Below, in pieces: positions 38,801 through 50,800 of a stretch of DNA of 64,000 nt; position 1 is the stretch's first letter, and each line of letters starts with the position of its first letter. The DNA lies in NCBI GenBank assembly GCA_036768485.1, contig JAVLUZ010000616.1, positions 136,806-200,805 on the forward strand, written 5' to 3'. The position numbers were made by a program, and so were the translations under genes. The notes beneath the pieces are model-generated. The model was not told where the DNA came from. It did not search any database and saw nothing but the letters and a program-made list of their open reading frames with translations. Source of the stretch: Mermis nigrescens. Lineage: Eukaryota; Nematoda; Enoplea; Mermithida; Mermithidae.

Positions 38801-41800
38801 AGCAAATGTCGGAATCAAAAAGAGGTTTATATAGAAGTCAATGAACATCTCTTCAAAAGAATGCAAAATCCATCAATGAAGAACGAGCGAGTTCAATCAA
38901 CCGACTAAAATCGGAGAGTATTCAGCTGGCTAGCCAATCAGCAACCAGCGAATAAAGGATGAGCCAATCAGAAACCAGCGAATAAAGGATGAGCCAATCA
39001 GAAACCAGCGAATAAAGGATGAGCCAATTAGAAACCAACGAATAAAGGATGAGCCAATCAGAAACCAGCGAATAAAGGATGAGCCAATCAGAAACCAGCG
39101 GATATAGAATTATTCAATAGGGAGACGGCGAATAAAGTAACCAATCAGAAATAAGAGGAAAAGGATCAGCCAATCAGAAAACGAAAAAATGACTAGACAA
39201 TCAGAGACTAGAAAATCAAGGATCAGTAACTCCATCGAACGACACGATGAATCAAGCTAGTCAACCAACCAATCAGTGACAAGCCAACCAAAAAAACAGC
39301 GAATCACCTACGCACGAAAGTACAATCGCATATTGGTAATTTTTTGTTAGTAAAAAAAGATGCAGTGCACAATGTTAAATACGGTCATAAAATAAAATTT
39401 AAATAAATGGGTCTGAATTTGAAGTAAAATTAAAAAATAAATGCGAAATTTTCGTCATTTTTTCGACTTGATCTTTATGTAACATTTCGATCATAGTTTT
39501 CGAAATTTATTTTCTATTAAAATGTTGAGTTTTTACGAAGGAATTTAAGAAATAATGCTTAAAAGATTGATTGGCAAGGTCAGGTCATGGTTGAATGAAA
39601 TCCCAGAATACAAGACCAATACGTAGTCGTGTTTTCTGCGAACCAAATAAAGAAAACAGCCAAATAAAATACTTTATTACGCGGTAGTATCCCGCTTTGT
39701 ATTATATTTTCTATTTTTTATTAAATTTATTTTTCATCTATTCATTTTTATGATATTAAAACTTCCATTTAACGTGCCAATATGTCCCGTTTATAGGGGT
39801 TTGACACGGGAGGTCTGGATAGAAAATCGGACTTTAAAGTCGGCTATCCTTCAGCCTGTCACTACCAAGTGTTCATGCACGAGTTTTATTCGTGTGCCTC
39901 CAGGAAGAGAAAACTCGTTTGCATTGCGTAGGGTTCGAACCGTCAACCTTCTGCACCAGGTGCAACGGTGTTTACCACTACGCCACAAGGCCCTTTTTAT
40001 GATCATTGTTACCTATTATTTATTATTCACATTTTACCATTCTTTCAAATTTAAGCGTTGTTGAACCCATTTTTACTACTTAAGTAGCTTTCACTGGCGT
40101 AAAAATGTGAAAATCGTCAATCGCCGCAGAACGCCAGGAAAATTTGAATTTAGAGATCAATATTGCTACTTTTCACCCCTAAAATGATGCTGAAAATATT
40201 TTTCGAACGATTGCTGGCTTGCAAAACAACACTTTTTCAGATCAAAGCAAAACTTTTCCAATTTTATTAGAAATGCTAAAATTAAATAAAATCGAATTCC
40301 ATGGATTAGCGCACGTAGCCCAAAAATTTTTGTGACGGTTTGGGGGGAGGTTTTCACCCCCCTCCAACAAAATTTTCACTCCCCGCAAAAATTTTTTAAC
40401 CCCTACCCCAGAATTGACAATTTTCTGAAAGCTTCCAAAAGTTTTCTGAAAATTTGAAGAAAAAGATGCTTTCTTAAGCGTTTTTGTTATTTGCTCAAAA
40501 GTGCCTGAATTTTCGGCGCTTCGCGCCATTACGCTCATGTTTCGACTATATTTTCTTCAATTTGTTCTGACTTTTTGATTTTTTCGAAATTTATTTGTTT
40601 TTATGCTCTAGAAAGAAAGAAAATCGGCAGAAACGCTTAAAACGATGTTTTTTTAACGCGACCTACCATTTTTGGACCCAGAATGGCACTTTATAATTTC
40701 AGCCCCCCACCCAGAATTCCTATGCTGTGCATGTATGGTGACGACCATTTAAGATTCGAAACGAGGCCCACTCAATTATTTATCGAAATATTAAAAGACT
40801 GAAAGGATCGTACGATTGAATTTTGAAAAGAGGCGAACGTAAAAGAATAAATGACTACATTCATTGCACGGAATCATCATTTACGTACATGCATTGACAG
40901 CTTGAAATTTGGGAGGATCAGCCAGGTCTGTTATTCTATTTTTGTTTTTTTTCCATTTTTCGTATTTCGCTTTTGTTTTTCTTTTCTTTTTTCGTCTTTT
41001 ATTATTTTTCGAAAGACCCCCAAAATTGCATTGTTGTTTTTTTGGCAAATTCTAGCGATTATTGAGGGCCAATGGATAGAGCTCGGTGAAAAACGTCCAA
41101 AAATTACCATTTTTTGTCCTTAATATCAATTGGACACTTTTTTGGCCCATAAAATTTCTCTAAGAATTTAATCATTGCCTGCATAAGTGCGTACGGTTCG
41201 GAGCGTTTGCAATTTTGACAGATAATTATTTCAATTCAGTTTGAAAAATTTAAAAGTAGTTAAAATTGAAAATTTCTAAATATTTGAAAAATAAGAGAAA
41301 ATAAAATTAAAATTGAAAAAGTAAAATTTAAAAAAAAATTAGTGAAATTTTGTGAAACCAAGAAAAAATGTAGTAAAATTTCTAAATTAAAAATAAAGTA
41401 AAAAGTAAAATTTTAAAGTCTGTAAATTTCTAAATTTTTCGGCTATGCCATATATTTTTCGTTGAAATTTGCCGAAAAATCAGGGTCGAATGTTGTTTAA
41501 ACGATAATCCGACGACAATTACAGAGATGGTGATAAAATAGGGTGTAAAGTGATAAAAAGGCGTGAATCTACCTATTTTATCACGTATTTTCGACTAAAA
41601 CTAAAAAAAGTATTTGAGATCTAACTGAAAAATACCGCGAAAAACATGTTAAATCGGGCGAAGTGGAGAATATTAGCCATAAATTTGGAAAACGAAATGT
41701 GAAAATTTCGGGAAATTTAAGCGGATGGCCGACTTATGGATAAAAATCAATCGTGCAACGCGTAATTCGAACGATATCTAATTTTTGGCAAAAAAATTGG

Positions 41801-44800
41801 AAAAAGCCGAATTGAACCGACAATAAAAATAAAAATCGAAAATATTAAATTTTTGTCAAAAAACGTGAAAAATCGAATTTTAATTTTCTGGTCTTCAAAA
41901 TTACTTTTTTCAACAAAAGATGCCTAAAAAAAGCCCGTTTTTCGCCCAAATTTTCGAACTGGCGAGGGGAGGGTTAAAAATTATAAAAAAAATAAAAACA
42001 TATATGCGAATAATATTACCGGGCAACAAAGGAAGCGGCAAAGTGGGCAGCGTTTGCATTTGAATCGGCGGCGCGACGGGCACCGACGGCGGCTTCGCGC
42101 GCGTCGACGGCGTCGCCGACGGCAGCGGCGGCGGCGCCGTCGCCAAAAAGGTCGGCGCCGCCGACGCCTTCTGCTGTATATTCCGAACGAAATTCTGATG
42201 TATGTCCATGTTGATGCGTAAGTTCGCCTCGACGTGCGCCGCGGCGGCGACTGGAACTTTCGTCGACGGCGACGCGACGCCGCCGTACGACGCCCCCGCC
42301 GTCGCGGCGCTGTCGCTCGATGACGTCATAATTAAGGCGGCCGTCGACGAGTTGACGAGCGGAAGCGGCGGCGGCGGCAACGGCAACGGCGGCATCGATA
42401 GCGTCAGCGACGGCGGCGGCAGTCGCTGGACGGCGAGCGACGGCGGCGGCATCGAAGTGTCTATCGCCGTTAGCGGCGGCGGCATCGGGATTTGCGATAC
42501 GTCGTACGCGCCGGGCGGCAACGCGCGAACGATAACCGGTGCGGCCGACAGAGGGGGACGCGGCAGGACAGAAACCGGATACTGTAGAAGAAAAAAGAGA
42601 TGAGATTTGTAAAAATAAATTTAAAAAAATATATTTAAATTTTTTAAAATTAGAAAAAAATTTTAAAAAATTCAATTTTAAAATGCATTCATTTCTTATT
42701 TATGCATACTTTTTTCAGGTCATTTAATCTTATTCAATTCTAATTATTTTATTAGTTTAATTCAATTTTTTATTAAATTTGACTAATTGTTTAATTATTC
42801 ACTCAGCTTTTAATTATCCTTTAGGTTGCCCAATACCCAAAAAAAATGTATTTTGGGACACAACCAGACATGATCATGCGGAAGGAGTTTTGGGCGGTGG
42901 TTTCCCCCCCCAGAATTCGCGATTTTCCAAAACCATCCAAAAATATTCTAAAAATTCGCAAAAAAGTGCTTTTTAGGCGTTTTAAGCCGTCTATTTGCTC
43001 AAAACTGTCAGATTTTTGGCGCTTCGCGCCATATACTAATGTTCAATACATTTTGTTCAATTTATTAGACTTTTTTGATGTTTCGAAATTTTTTGTTTTT
43101 ATGCTTTAGAAAGATAGCGCATCATAGTCATAAACGCCGAAAAACGATGTTTTTCTGGCATGCCCACTATTTTTAGGCCCAAAAAGGGCACTTCAAAATT
43201 CCCACCCCCCGCCCACCGGGATTCTCATGCTGTGCATGTATGAGCAGATCCAGTTTTTTTTGTAAAAATAGGAGCTCCGAAATCCTCGTATCCTCCCAAA
43301 ATTCAAAGCCTTTATACATAGGTAATTAATCATTTTGGGCGTTTCGGAAGATGGTCCATTTTTCTAGAGCATTAAAACATGAAAAGTTTAGAAAAAATTA
43401 AAAGTCGGATAAATTGCTGGGTAAAAAAGCTCAAAAAGCGTGTTTTATACGTATTTTTAGCAAAGTTTTGGAAACTTTCGAAAAATCGCGAATTCTGGGG
43501 GGAGCGAAAATTTTCTAGGGGATCACGTATGGTGTTAACTGATTACCAATGTTAAGTCTAAATTAATTGATTGAAAATTAATGTTATTTAATTCAGTAAT
43601 TAAGTAATTAATTAATTATAGGCATACCTGATACTGTACGATGGGCGGCGGAACGGAAAGGTCGAAAAAGGGCTGCGGAGGCGGCGGCGGCGGAGGCGCC
43701 GCCGCTTGCTGCGGCTGCGGCGGCGGGGGCGGCGGCACGTCGGGCGCCGGCGGTTCGCGCGGCGGCGGCGGCGGCGTCGTTGGAGATCGCCTCAGGCGCC
43801 TATGCTTATCCTGCCTATGCTTTTTCATCACTTCCGACACCAGACTCGTACTGTACTTTAGCCTGCGATCAAGAAATTTAAAAACATTGAAAACTAAAAA
43901 AAATTAAAAAAATTTGTTGTCAAAAAAATTACTAAATTTTTACAGAGAAAAAATTGAAACGGCATTGTTTTAAAAATCCAGTTATGACCTCAAGCAGTGT
44001 TTTTTTGTACTAGGTCCGTGTGTACATGTACAAACATGGTCCCTAAACGTCTTTGCACATTTCGTACACAAATTTTTGGGGACTATAATATGATACAGTA
44101 GCGATTTCAGCATGCAGCAAGGCAAAAACAGAATTGTTCGACCTTTGGTAGTGTATTTTAGCTAATTTCTGAGTTTCTGAGAGCAAAAATCACTAATAAT
44201 CGTCTCAAAACGGCGCGAAGCGCCGAAAGAATTGACATTTTCCTCTCAAAATGCAATTTCTGACATTACAAAGATATATAGAACACACAATTACTCATTT
44301 CGGCGCGAAGCGTCAAAAATTTTTGCGAATTTCAAACCTTTTTTGCAATTTTTGTTTTCCCAAAAATCTTTGCACATGTACAAAGACGGTTCCCAAAAGT
44401 CTTTGTACACCAGGAAAAATCTTTGCCGAATACAAAAAAAAACACTGACCTCGAGCATCCCAAGAAATAAAAATGACGACATTTTCAAGCAACTAAACAA
44501 AGTACCGACGAATTTTTTCGATGCGGAGATGGTCCCCACCAGACGTGCACGTACGAAAGGGGTGGGTGGCGGTTGGGGGATCATAGCTAGATACCCCCAA
44601 AATGGAAAAATGGAAAAATTATTTAGTAAAATGAAGGCCAGAAATGGATGAAAATTAAAAATTTCCTCCAAACGTACTTGAAGTTGGTCAGAAACTGTGG
44701 AATGACGTAATTTAACGCTATTTTAGCATTTAAACCACTTTTTGAGGATATTTTGGCCCAAAAAAGCCTAATTTTAGACCCTCTTCTAGACCGACAGACC

Positions 44801-47800
44801 CCTAGATCGGCAATGCTGTGCATCTATATGGTCCTTGCGCGATCACGGAATGAACAGAAAATTTTTCTTAAGTCGGAGACGGTCCCCGCAATGCATTAGC
44901 ATAGGATGAATTCTTTTTAATCAGCAGACGCCCCCGAAGCATTCGCGTGGAGGACAGGACGAAGCAATATACAGAGTGGCCCATAAAAAAGGCTACATTC
45001 CAATTTAACAGGTCATAACTTCGGCTGATGTGAACATCAGACGTTAGAACTGTCAACTTTAGATAGATAAAAGCATAGGTGGGCGGCACGAAAATTCTAG
45101 GGGTGCCAGATCTTTCAAAAGGTAAAAAATGGCCTTAAAAATGAAGATATGGCAAAAACACCATATTTCAACGTTTCTAATCGAGCACTATCAATTGGCA
45201 TCAAAAAATTGCAGAAAAAACGTAAAGTTTCAAAAATTGAATTCTGGGGGGGGATTTTAGTTTCTGGGGAATATTTTTGTTTCCGGAGGGTGCATACCCC
45301 CAAACCCCCACGCCCAGGTATGGATAAAAGTGTCTTCCTTCGAATCGCGTAAAAAATTTTGGCCGGATATCAATGGTTCGGGCGCTACGGCAATTAGTTT
45401 ACACCCTACTTTAATATTGTTCCAAGGTCAATAGCGTTATTGGTCCTGCCATCAATTTGCACCCTATTTTCACGATATGCTGAAATTTTGGCATTCAGTA
45501 GGAAGCGTATCTACATACTCTGGGGGATTAAAAATTTGTGCTACTTGATTTCCGTCACAGGATATACTGTCAAACATGTCAAAAAAGGATACCTTCATAC
45601 GCAGTAATGTGATACAATGCAGAAACAATATCAAAGTGGGGTGTAAACAAATAGCCGTAGTGCACGAACCGCTGGCAGCTGGCCAAAATTTTTAACGCGG
45701 TTTAAACAAAGACGTGTTCGGCTATATGGTGCAGCTGGTCCTGAAGTTTTGTGTTTTACATCAGCCGAAGTTATGGCCTATCGAATCAAAATTTAGCCTT
45801 TTTTATGGGCCACCCTGTATACGTATGTAATGTACGATTCCGGTAGATCGGAGAGACTGGGTAATTTTGATTTAATCCTTTAAATAGTTAATTTTTAATT
45901 TTTAATTTCAATAATTAATTTAATTAATTAGACAGTCAGATAATTTTGAGCTTGTGGAACATTTTCTGCATGACTTTTTTTGAAGGAAAAAATTGTTTGT
46001 AAAGGGAAAAGTAGTTTTTGGCGGGAAAAGTATTTTTTATATTTTTATCCATACGTTTATTTACTTGTAATCATTATTCGTCGAATCATCGCTGTAAGAC
46101 GAAAAACTGCTACCCGACGAGGTATCGCGGCGGTGCTTTGATGTACGCTTTCGGCTGCGAGTAAAGACAGTACTTTAAAGCGGTTTAAACTATCGTAAAT
46201 AGAATAACTCAAATATTAAATAATAATAAGTTATGAAAATAAGCTGTTAATAAAATATTTAATAATGAAATTAAAATAAAGTAATAACCAGGGCCGTATT
46301 TAAGGGGGCGGGCGGCCATCCCCTTCCTCGGTCCAAAAAAATTTTGAAAGGTAATAACGGTAATACAGTGGTCGCCATGAAAGATGACGCGCTATCATCC
46401 TCAGAATTATGATAGAGGATGCGTCGCGAGCGCCGCGTTACGTCCATCATGCGCTATCATCTCTTTTTTCTATTAAGCGTCATTAACCTCTATCATCCCG
46501 TTAATCTGGCGATGCGGACGGCGCAATTTAGCTATTAATAGCGCCAACAAGAAGGAAGCGCGCCAGCATTCACATGCGCGCTTCCTTGTTGGCGCTATTA
46601 ATAGCTAAATTGCGACGTCCGCATCGCCAGATTAACGAGATGATAGAAATTAATGGCGCTTAATAGAAAAAGAGATGATAGCGCATGATGGACGTAACGC
46701 AGCGCTTGCGACGCATCCTCTATCATAATTCTGAGGATGATAGCGCGTTATCTTTCATGGCGACCACTGTATATGTAATGCACGGAAGCAATGTTTTTTT
46801 GTATTCGGCAAAGATTTTTTCCGATGTACGAAGACTTTTCAGGACCGTCTTTGTACATGTACAAAGATTTTTGGGAAGACAAAAACTGTAAAAAGGTGTG
46901 AAATTCCGAAAAAAATTATGGGGCTTAGCGCCGAAATGAGTAATTGTTTGTCCAAAATATCTTTAAAATGGCAGAATTTGCATTTAGAATGAAATAATGT
47001 CTAATTTGTCGGCGCTTCGCGCCGTTTTGAGACAATTTCTAGTAATTTTTGGCGACAGAAACCCAGAAATCAGCTAAAATACACTACCAAAAGTCAAAAA
47101 ACCCAGTTTTACCACACTAAAATCGCTACTGTACCATATTATAGTACACAAAAATTTGCATGTACAAAATGTACAAAGACTTTTGGGGATCATCTCTGTA
47201 CATGCGTATACAAACGGACCTTGTACAAAAAAATCACTGCACGGAAGGATGAACAATCGCACGTATTTGTCTTCAAATCTTCACATTTTTGGCGCTTCGC
47301 ACAAGATGTGAAGTATTTTGCATAATTTTGGCTCAAGCCCGGTCAAAAACAACACTTTTATAGCGCTTTGAGTGCGGAAAATTTTTTCCGAAAAGTTCAA
47401 ATTTAATGATCTAAATGAAGAAAGCATGTCGAAAAACGTCGAAAAGTACGGTTTTTTTCGAACTATACCGACGTATTTCCTGAGATACAGACCACGCTAT
47501 GTTGGGTCCGCCCGCCCCCTGCTTGGCCGAATTCTGAATGCGGTCCTGGTAATAATCATACATGAGATCTTGAGGGGTTTCACTCCTCCCATAAAAATTT
47601 TCACCCACCTCAGAATTCGCGAATTTGTTTTCCGAAAATTCTTAGAAAAGGTGCTGTTTTAAACGATTTTAGCTCGCGCCATATACTTATATACTTTAAG
47701 ACTGTATATAATTCAATTTTTCGAATTTTCTCGATTTTTTCAAATTTTTCTATCCGTTTTTATGCTCTAGAAGGCTAGAGTATCGTCAGAAACGCCGAAA

Positions 47801-50800
47801 AACGATATTTTTGACGCTTATACACCATTTTTAAGCCAAAAAAGGTACTTTAAAATTTCAACCCCCCCCCCGGAATTCCCACGCTGCGCATGTCTTGTAA
47901 TGACTATATTATTACTATTATACTTACATATAATGCGTATCAATAATAAGTACAGTAGGTAGGTAAGTAGGGAATAATATTAACACTTACTGTATTCAAT
48001 AAACACTTTAAAACACCTTTCAATCAAAAATGACTACATCAACTATAATCAACAAAGCCAAATAACGTTTTCAGTCTCTACTAGCACCAGGAGAGAAAAA
48101 TTTGAAAAAATTTTTCAAAAAAATTTTAAATACGCATAAAACGATTTTTTTAAATAAAAAGCATTAAAATAAATGGAAAAACAGAAACGAAAGATTAATA
48201 GATCACCTAAATCGTATGAACTTGAAACTTTGTACCAAAAACATTTTTTTTAATTTTTTAAAATGAAAATTTTCAATTATTTTTTCGCTATAAAAAAGGG
48301 AAAATAAAAAATGGAAAATTGAAAATTCAAAGCTTGCATCAAACCAACAGCAAAAACAGATTCTTCGAGCAAGCAACAATTCTATGACGCTTAACACTGC
48401 ATTTATTGTCCCGCTACGATCAGGATTTTATTAGAAAAACTAGAATAACGCAATCAAAACAATTTATTTAAAAAAATCAACAAAAAAAAAAGATTAAGCA
48501 AATGAAAACAAACATTTTAGAAAAAATATTAAGAGGCCTAAATTGGAGCTAAACAAAATAAAAGTGATAAATATGTCAGATTATATATTTTTCCCTTTCA
48601 TTTATCCCCAGCCTCCCAAAATGAAGTTTCACGAATGAAATTTAGAGGTCGCCTGACTACAACGAAACAGTCACTAGGTACACCATTTCAATATTAAATT
48701 TTCTGTACAGGGTCGGATTTAGGGGGGCGGCCGCCGCCCCCATTGACCCAAAATAGAGCGCAAAATTAAGGATTTTTGAGCGATTTTCAGGTTGAAACAG
48801 CTAATTTTTCCGCCCAAGTTAATGTTCCGCCCCCCCTTAAGGGTTCCGCCCCTCCCCCGTTAGGGGTACCGCCCCCCTTAGAAAAATCCTGGATCCGCCA
48901 CTGTTTCTGTACACCGAAATAAAGTAGGTAAAGCAAAGTTCGATTTTTTTTGAATTTTTCTCCGCTGTATTATTTTTTTGAAGTATTTATTTTAGGGTTT
49001 TTTCTTCGACGCTCGAAATGATAAAGAGCGGCGAAATTGAGCAAATTAGGGCAAAAATGCAGAAAAATCAATTATTTTGGCAAAAAAACGCTTGAAATCA
49101 TCTACAAACTTTGACTTTCTGATACATTTGAGCCTTTTTCCGGGTCTCTTAAGCCGAAAACAAGAAAAAAGCTTTAATTTTTTCCAAAAATTTCAAAATC
49201 GCCGAAATTTCGAAAACTGCAACAAAATTTTTAAAAATTTCAAAAAGTCCGGTTTTAAGGGCCGCCAACTCCCTAATCGGCGATGCTGATTATCTAAGTC
49301 GATTTCGCTGACATAAACTAACAAAATTTAATCACAAAACAATTAAAATTTAAAATTTATAAAATTACAAAATGTTCAAAATTTAAAATTTATCTTTTTC
49401 AATCCGATAGAGTTAACTCACTAAGTCGAACGGTCCCTGTGAAGAAGTTTCGACAATTTCCTCGGACTCCGGCTGCTACCGCCGCCGCTATGATTAATTA
49501 AATTTGGGCTGCGACTCGAACGACGCCGACTAGTCCGGCGTTTTTCGTCGACGCCGCCCTGACCCGGACGCCGGTCGACGGCGTCGTGCGACGAACGGCT
49601 GTGGGAGCGCACGCGATGCTGCTGATATTGCAACGGAGGCTGCGACGAACCTGCGCCGGTGCCGGACACGGCGCCGGATGCCGTATATTTCGGCGAATCG
49701 CCTCGATGCTTCGACAACGATATCCTGGACGATAACGACCGCCGATAATGTAAAGGCGACTTCGGACTAAAAAATGCATTTTAATGACTTATAATCGGGC
49801 ATGTTAGCAAGGTGAGACCCCAAAATGAGAGAAATGAAAAATTTTGTAGAAAAAATGAGGCAAATGAAGGCTGGAATGGATGATAATCGAATATTTTCCT
49901 CAAAACTGCATAAAATTCACCAGAAACTGTAGGTTAACATAGTTTCAACGCTATTTTAGCATTTATATATAGTATATCAGTTTTTGAGGTCATTGTGGCC
50001 AAAAAACCTCATTAACTGACACGATCGGCCATGCTGTGAATCTACGGTTTCTACACCCCTCAGTTTTTGAAGATTTTGGTGCAAACAGTACCAGTGGCGG
50101 ATCCAGGACTTTCCTAAGGCGGGGGCGGTACCCCTCAGGGGGGGGCGGAACCTTAACTTGGGCGGAAAAATTAGCCATTTTAAACCGAAAATCGCTAAAA
50201 ATCGCTCAAAAATCCTTAATTTTTGCGCACTATCTTGGGCCAATGGGAAGGGGGCGGCCGCCCCCCCACTCCCCCTAAATCCGCCCCTGAACAGTACGGA
50301 GTCTGACGCACCAAATAGGCCAGCCGTGCTGTGCGGCCAGTAGCAAGGGATGGGAATTCCTATCCGAAGCCGGCCGTCCCCTCTCCTCCACCAAAGTTCA
50401 GAAAATTTTGAACCCCCATTTTTTGGTAATAACTCGTGTATGGCCATTTTTGTGTGCTGTCATGTTATTTTTGGCCAAACAACGGAGGGACATGTGCGCC
50501 CATCCTAAAAATGGCCGTAGACTGGATTTCCTCCCAAAATTTCCATCCGTTATGACGGTGTGACGATAGGAATAATTATGAAAATTCATCAATTTAACTG
50601 CATTTCAGGCGCTTAAACCGGCCAACATTAAACAGCGCAATTTTGTCAAAGCAACTCCAAAAAATCACCGACTCTCCATCATACCTGGGCAATAGCCGAA
50701 GCTTCAGCCCGTCCAACTGTGTGCTCTCAAAAACTAGTTGGTCCCAAGTTGGGCTGAAAAGGGGTTAAAAGGACAATTTCCTTCAATTTTCCACTGTTTT

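Larger units (their letters stand above)
28716..42019 (-). other. Cdk12: Cdk12 intron 6 (13.3 kb, largest)
   Basis: GTAATA...CAG. In order of coordinates it holds P, fragments of E/G (29870-30225), J, H, N with nested G and E, an A fragment (34200-34410), R, E, A, F, C with nested B, a CCAAT minisatellite, a SINE and an A copy. 33740-34190, 36215-36860, 37160-37510, 39330-39740 and 40000-40330 show nothing further. 40920-41020 is T-rich and 41180-41900 A-rich. No extra coding exon was recognised. Confidence 0.8.
43863..46064 (-). other. Cdk12: Cdk12 intron 4
   Basis: 2202 bp, GTAAAT...CAG. It contains elements E, R and Q with a nested F. 45840-46060 shows nothing recognised. Confidence 0.8.
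46289..47548 (+). mobile_element. Family J element split by D and E insertions, TSD GTAATAAY
   Basis: CAGGGCCGTATTTAAGGGGG and, inverted, CAGGACCGCATTCAGAATTC. GTAATAAC (46281-46288) and GTAATAAT (47549-47556) agree at 7 of 8. Without the two insertions the element would be about 400 bp. Confidence 0.83.
46155..49421 (-). other. Cdk12: Cdk12 intron 3
   Basis: 3267 bp, GTGAGT...CAG. It contains a nested stack of J, D and E, an adjoining A, and element I. 47940-48700 and 48910-49400 are AT-rich with nothing else recognised. Confidence 0.8.

Noticed and set aside
38931..39120. CRISPR array, because of regular 30-bp spacing
   Set aside because: Units are contiguous without unique spacers, and the genome is eukaryotic. 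It is a minisatellite.
39920..39993. Functional tRNA gene on the minus strand
   Set aside because: Boxes A and B are present but the acceptor has no 3' partner and the T-arm stem is broken. A 10-bp TSD around a longer unit shows a SINE.
42016..42675. Long Ala/Arg/Asp-rich frame overlapping exon 6, and Gly-rich plus-strand frames at 42202-42603 and 43641-43907
   Set aside because: They are shifted or antisense readings of GC-rich triplet repeats in exons 5 and 6. The exon 6 frame used here joins its neighbours by phase and splice sites.
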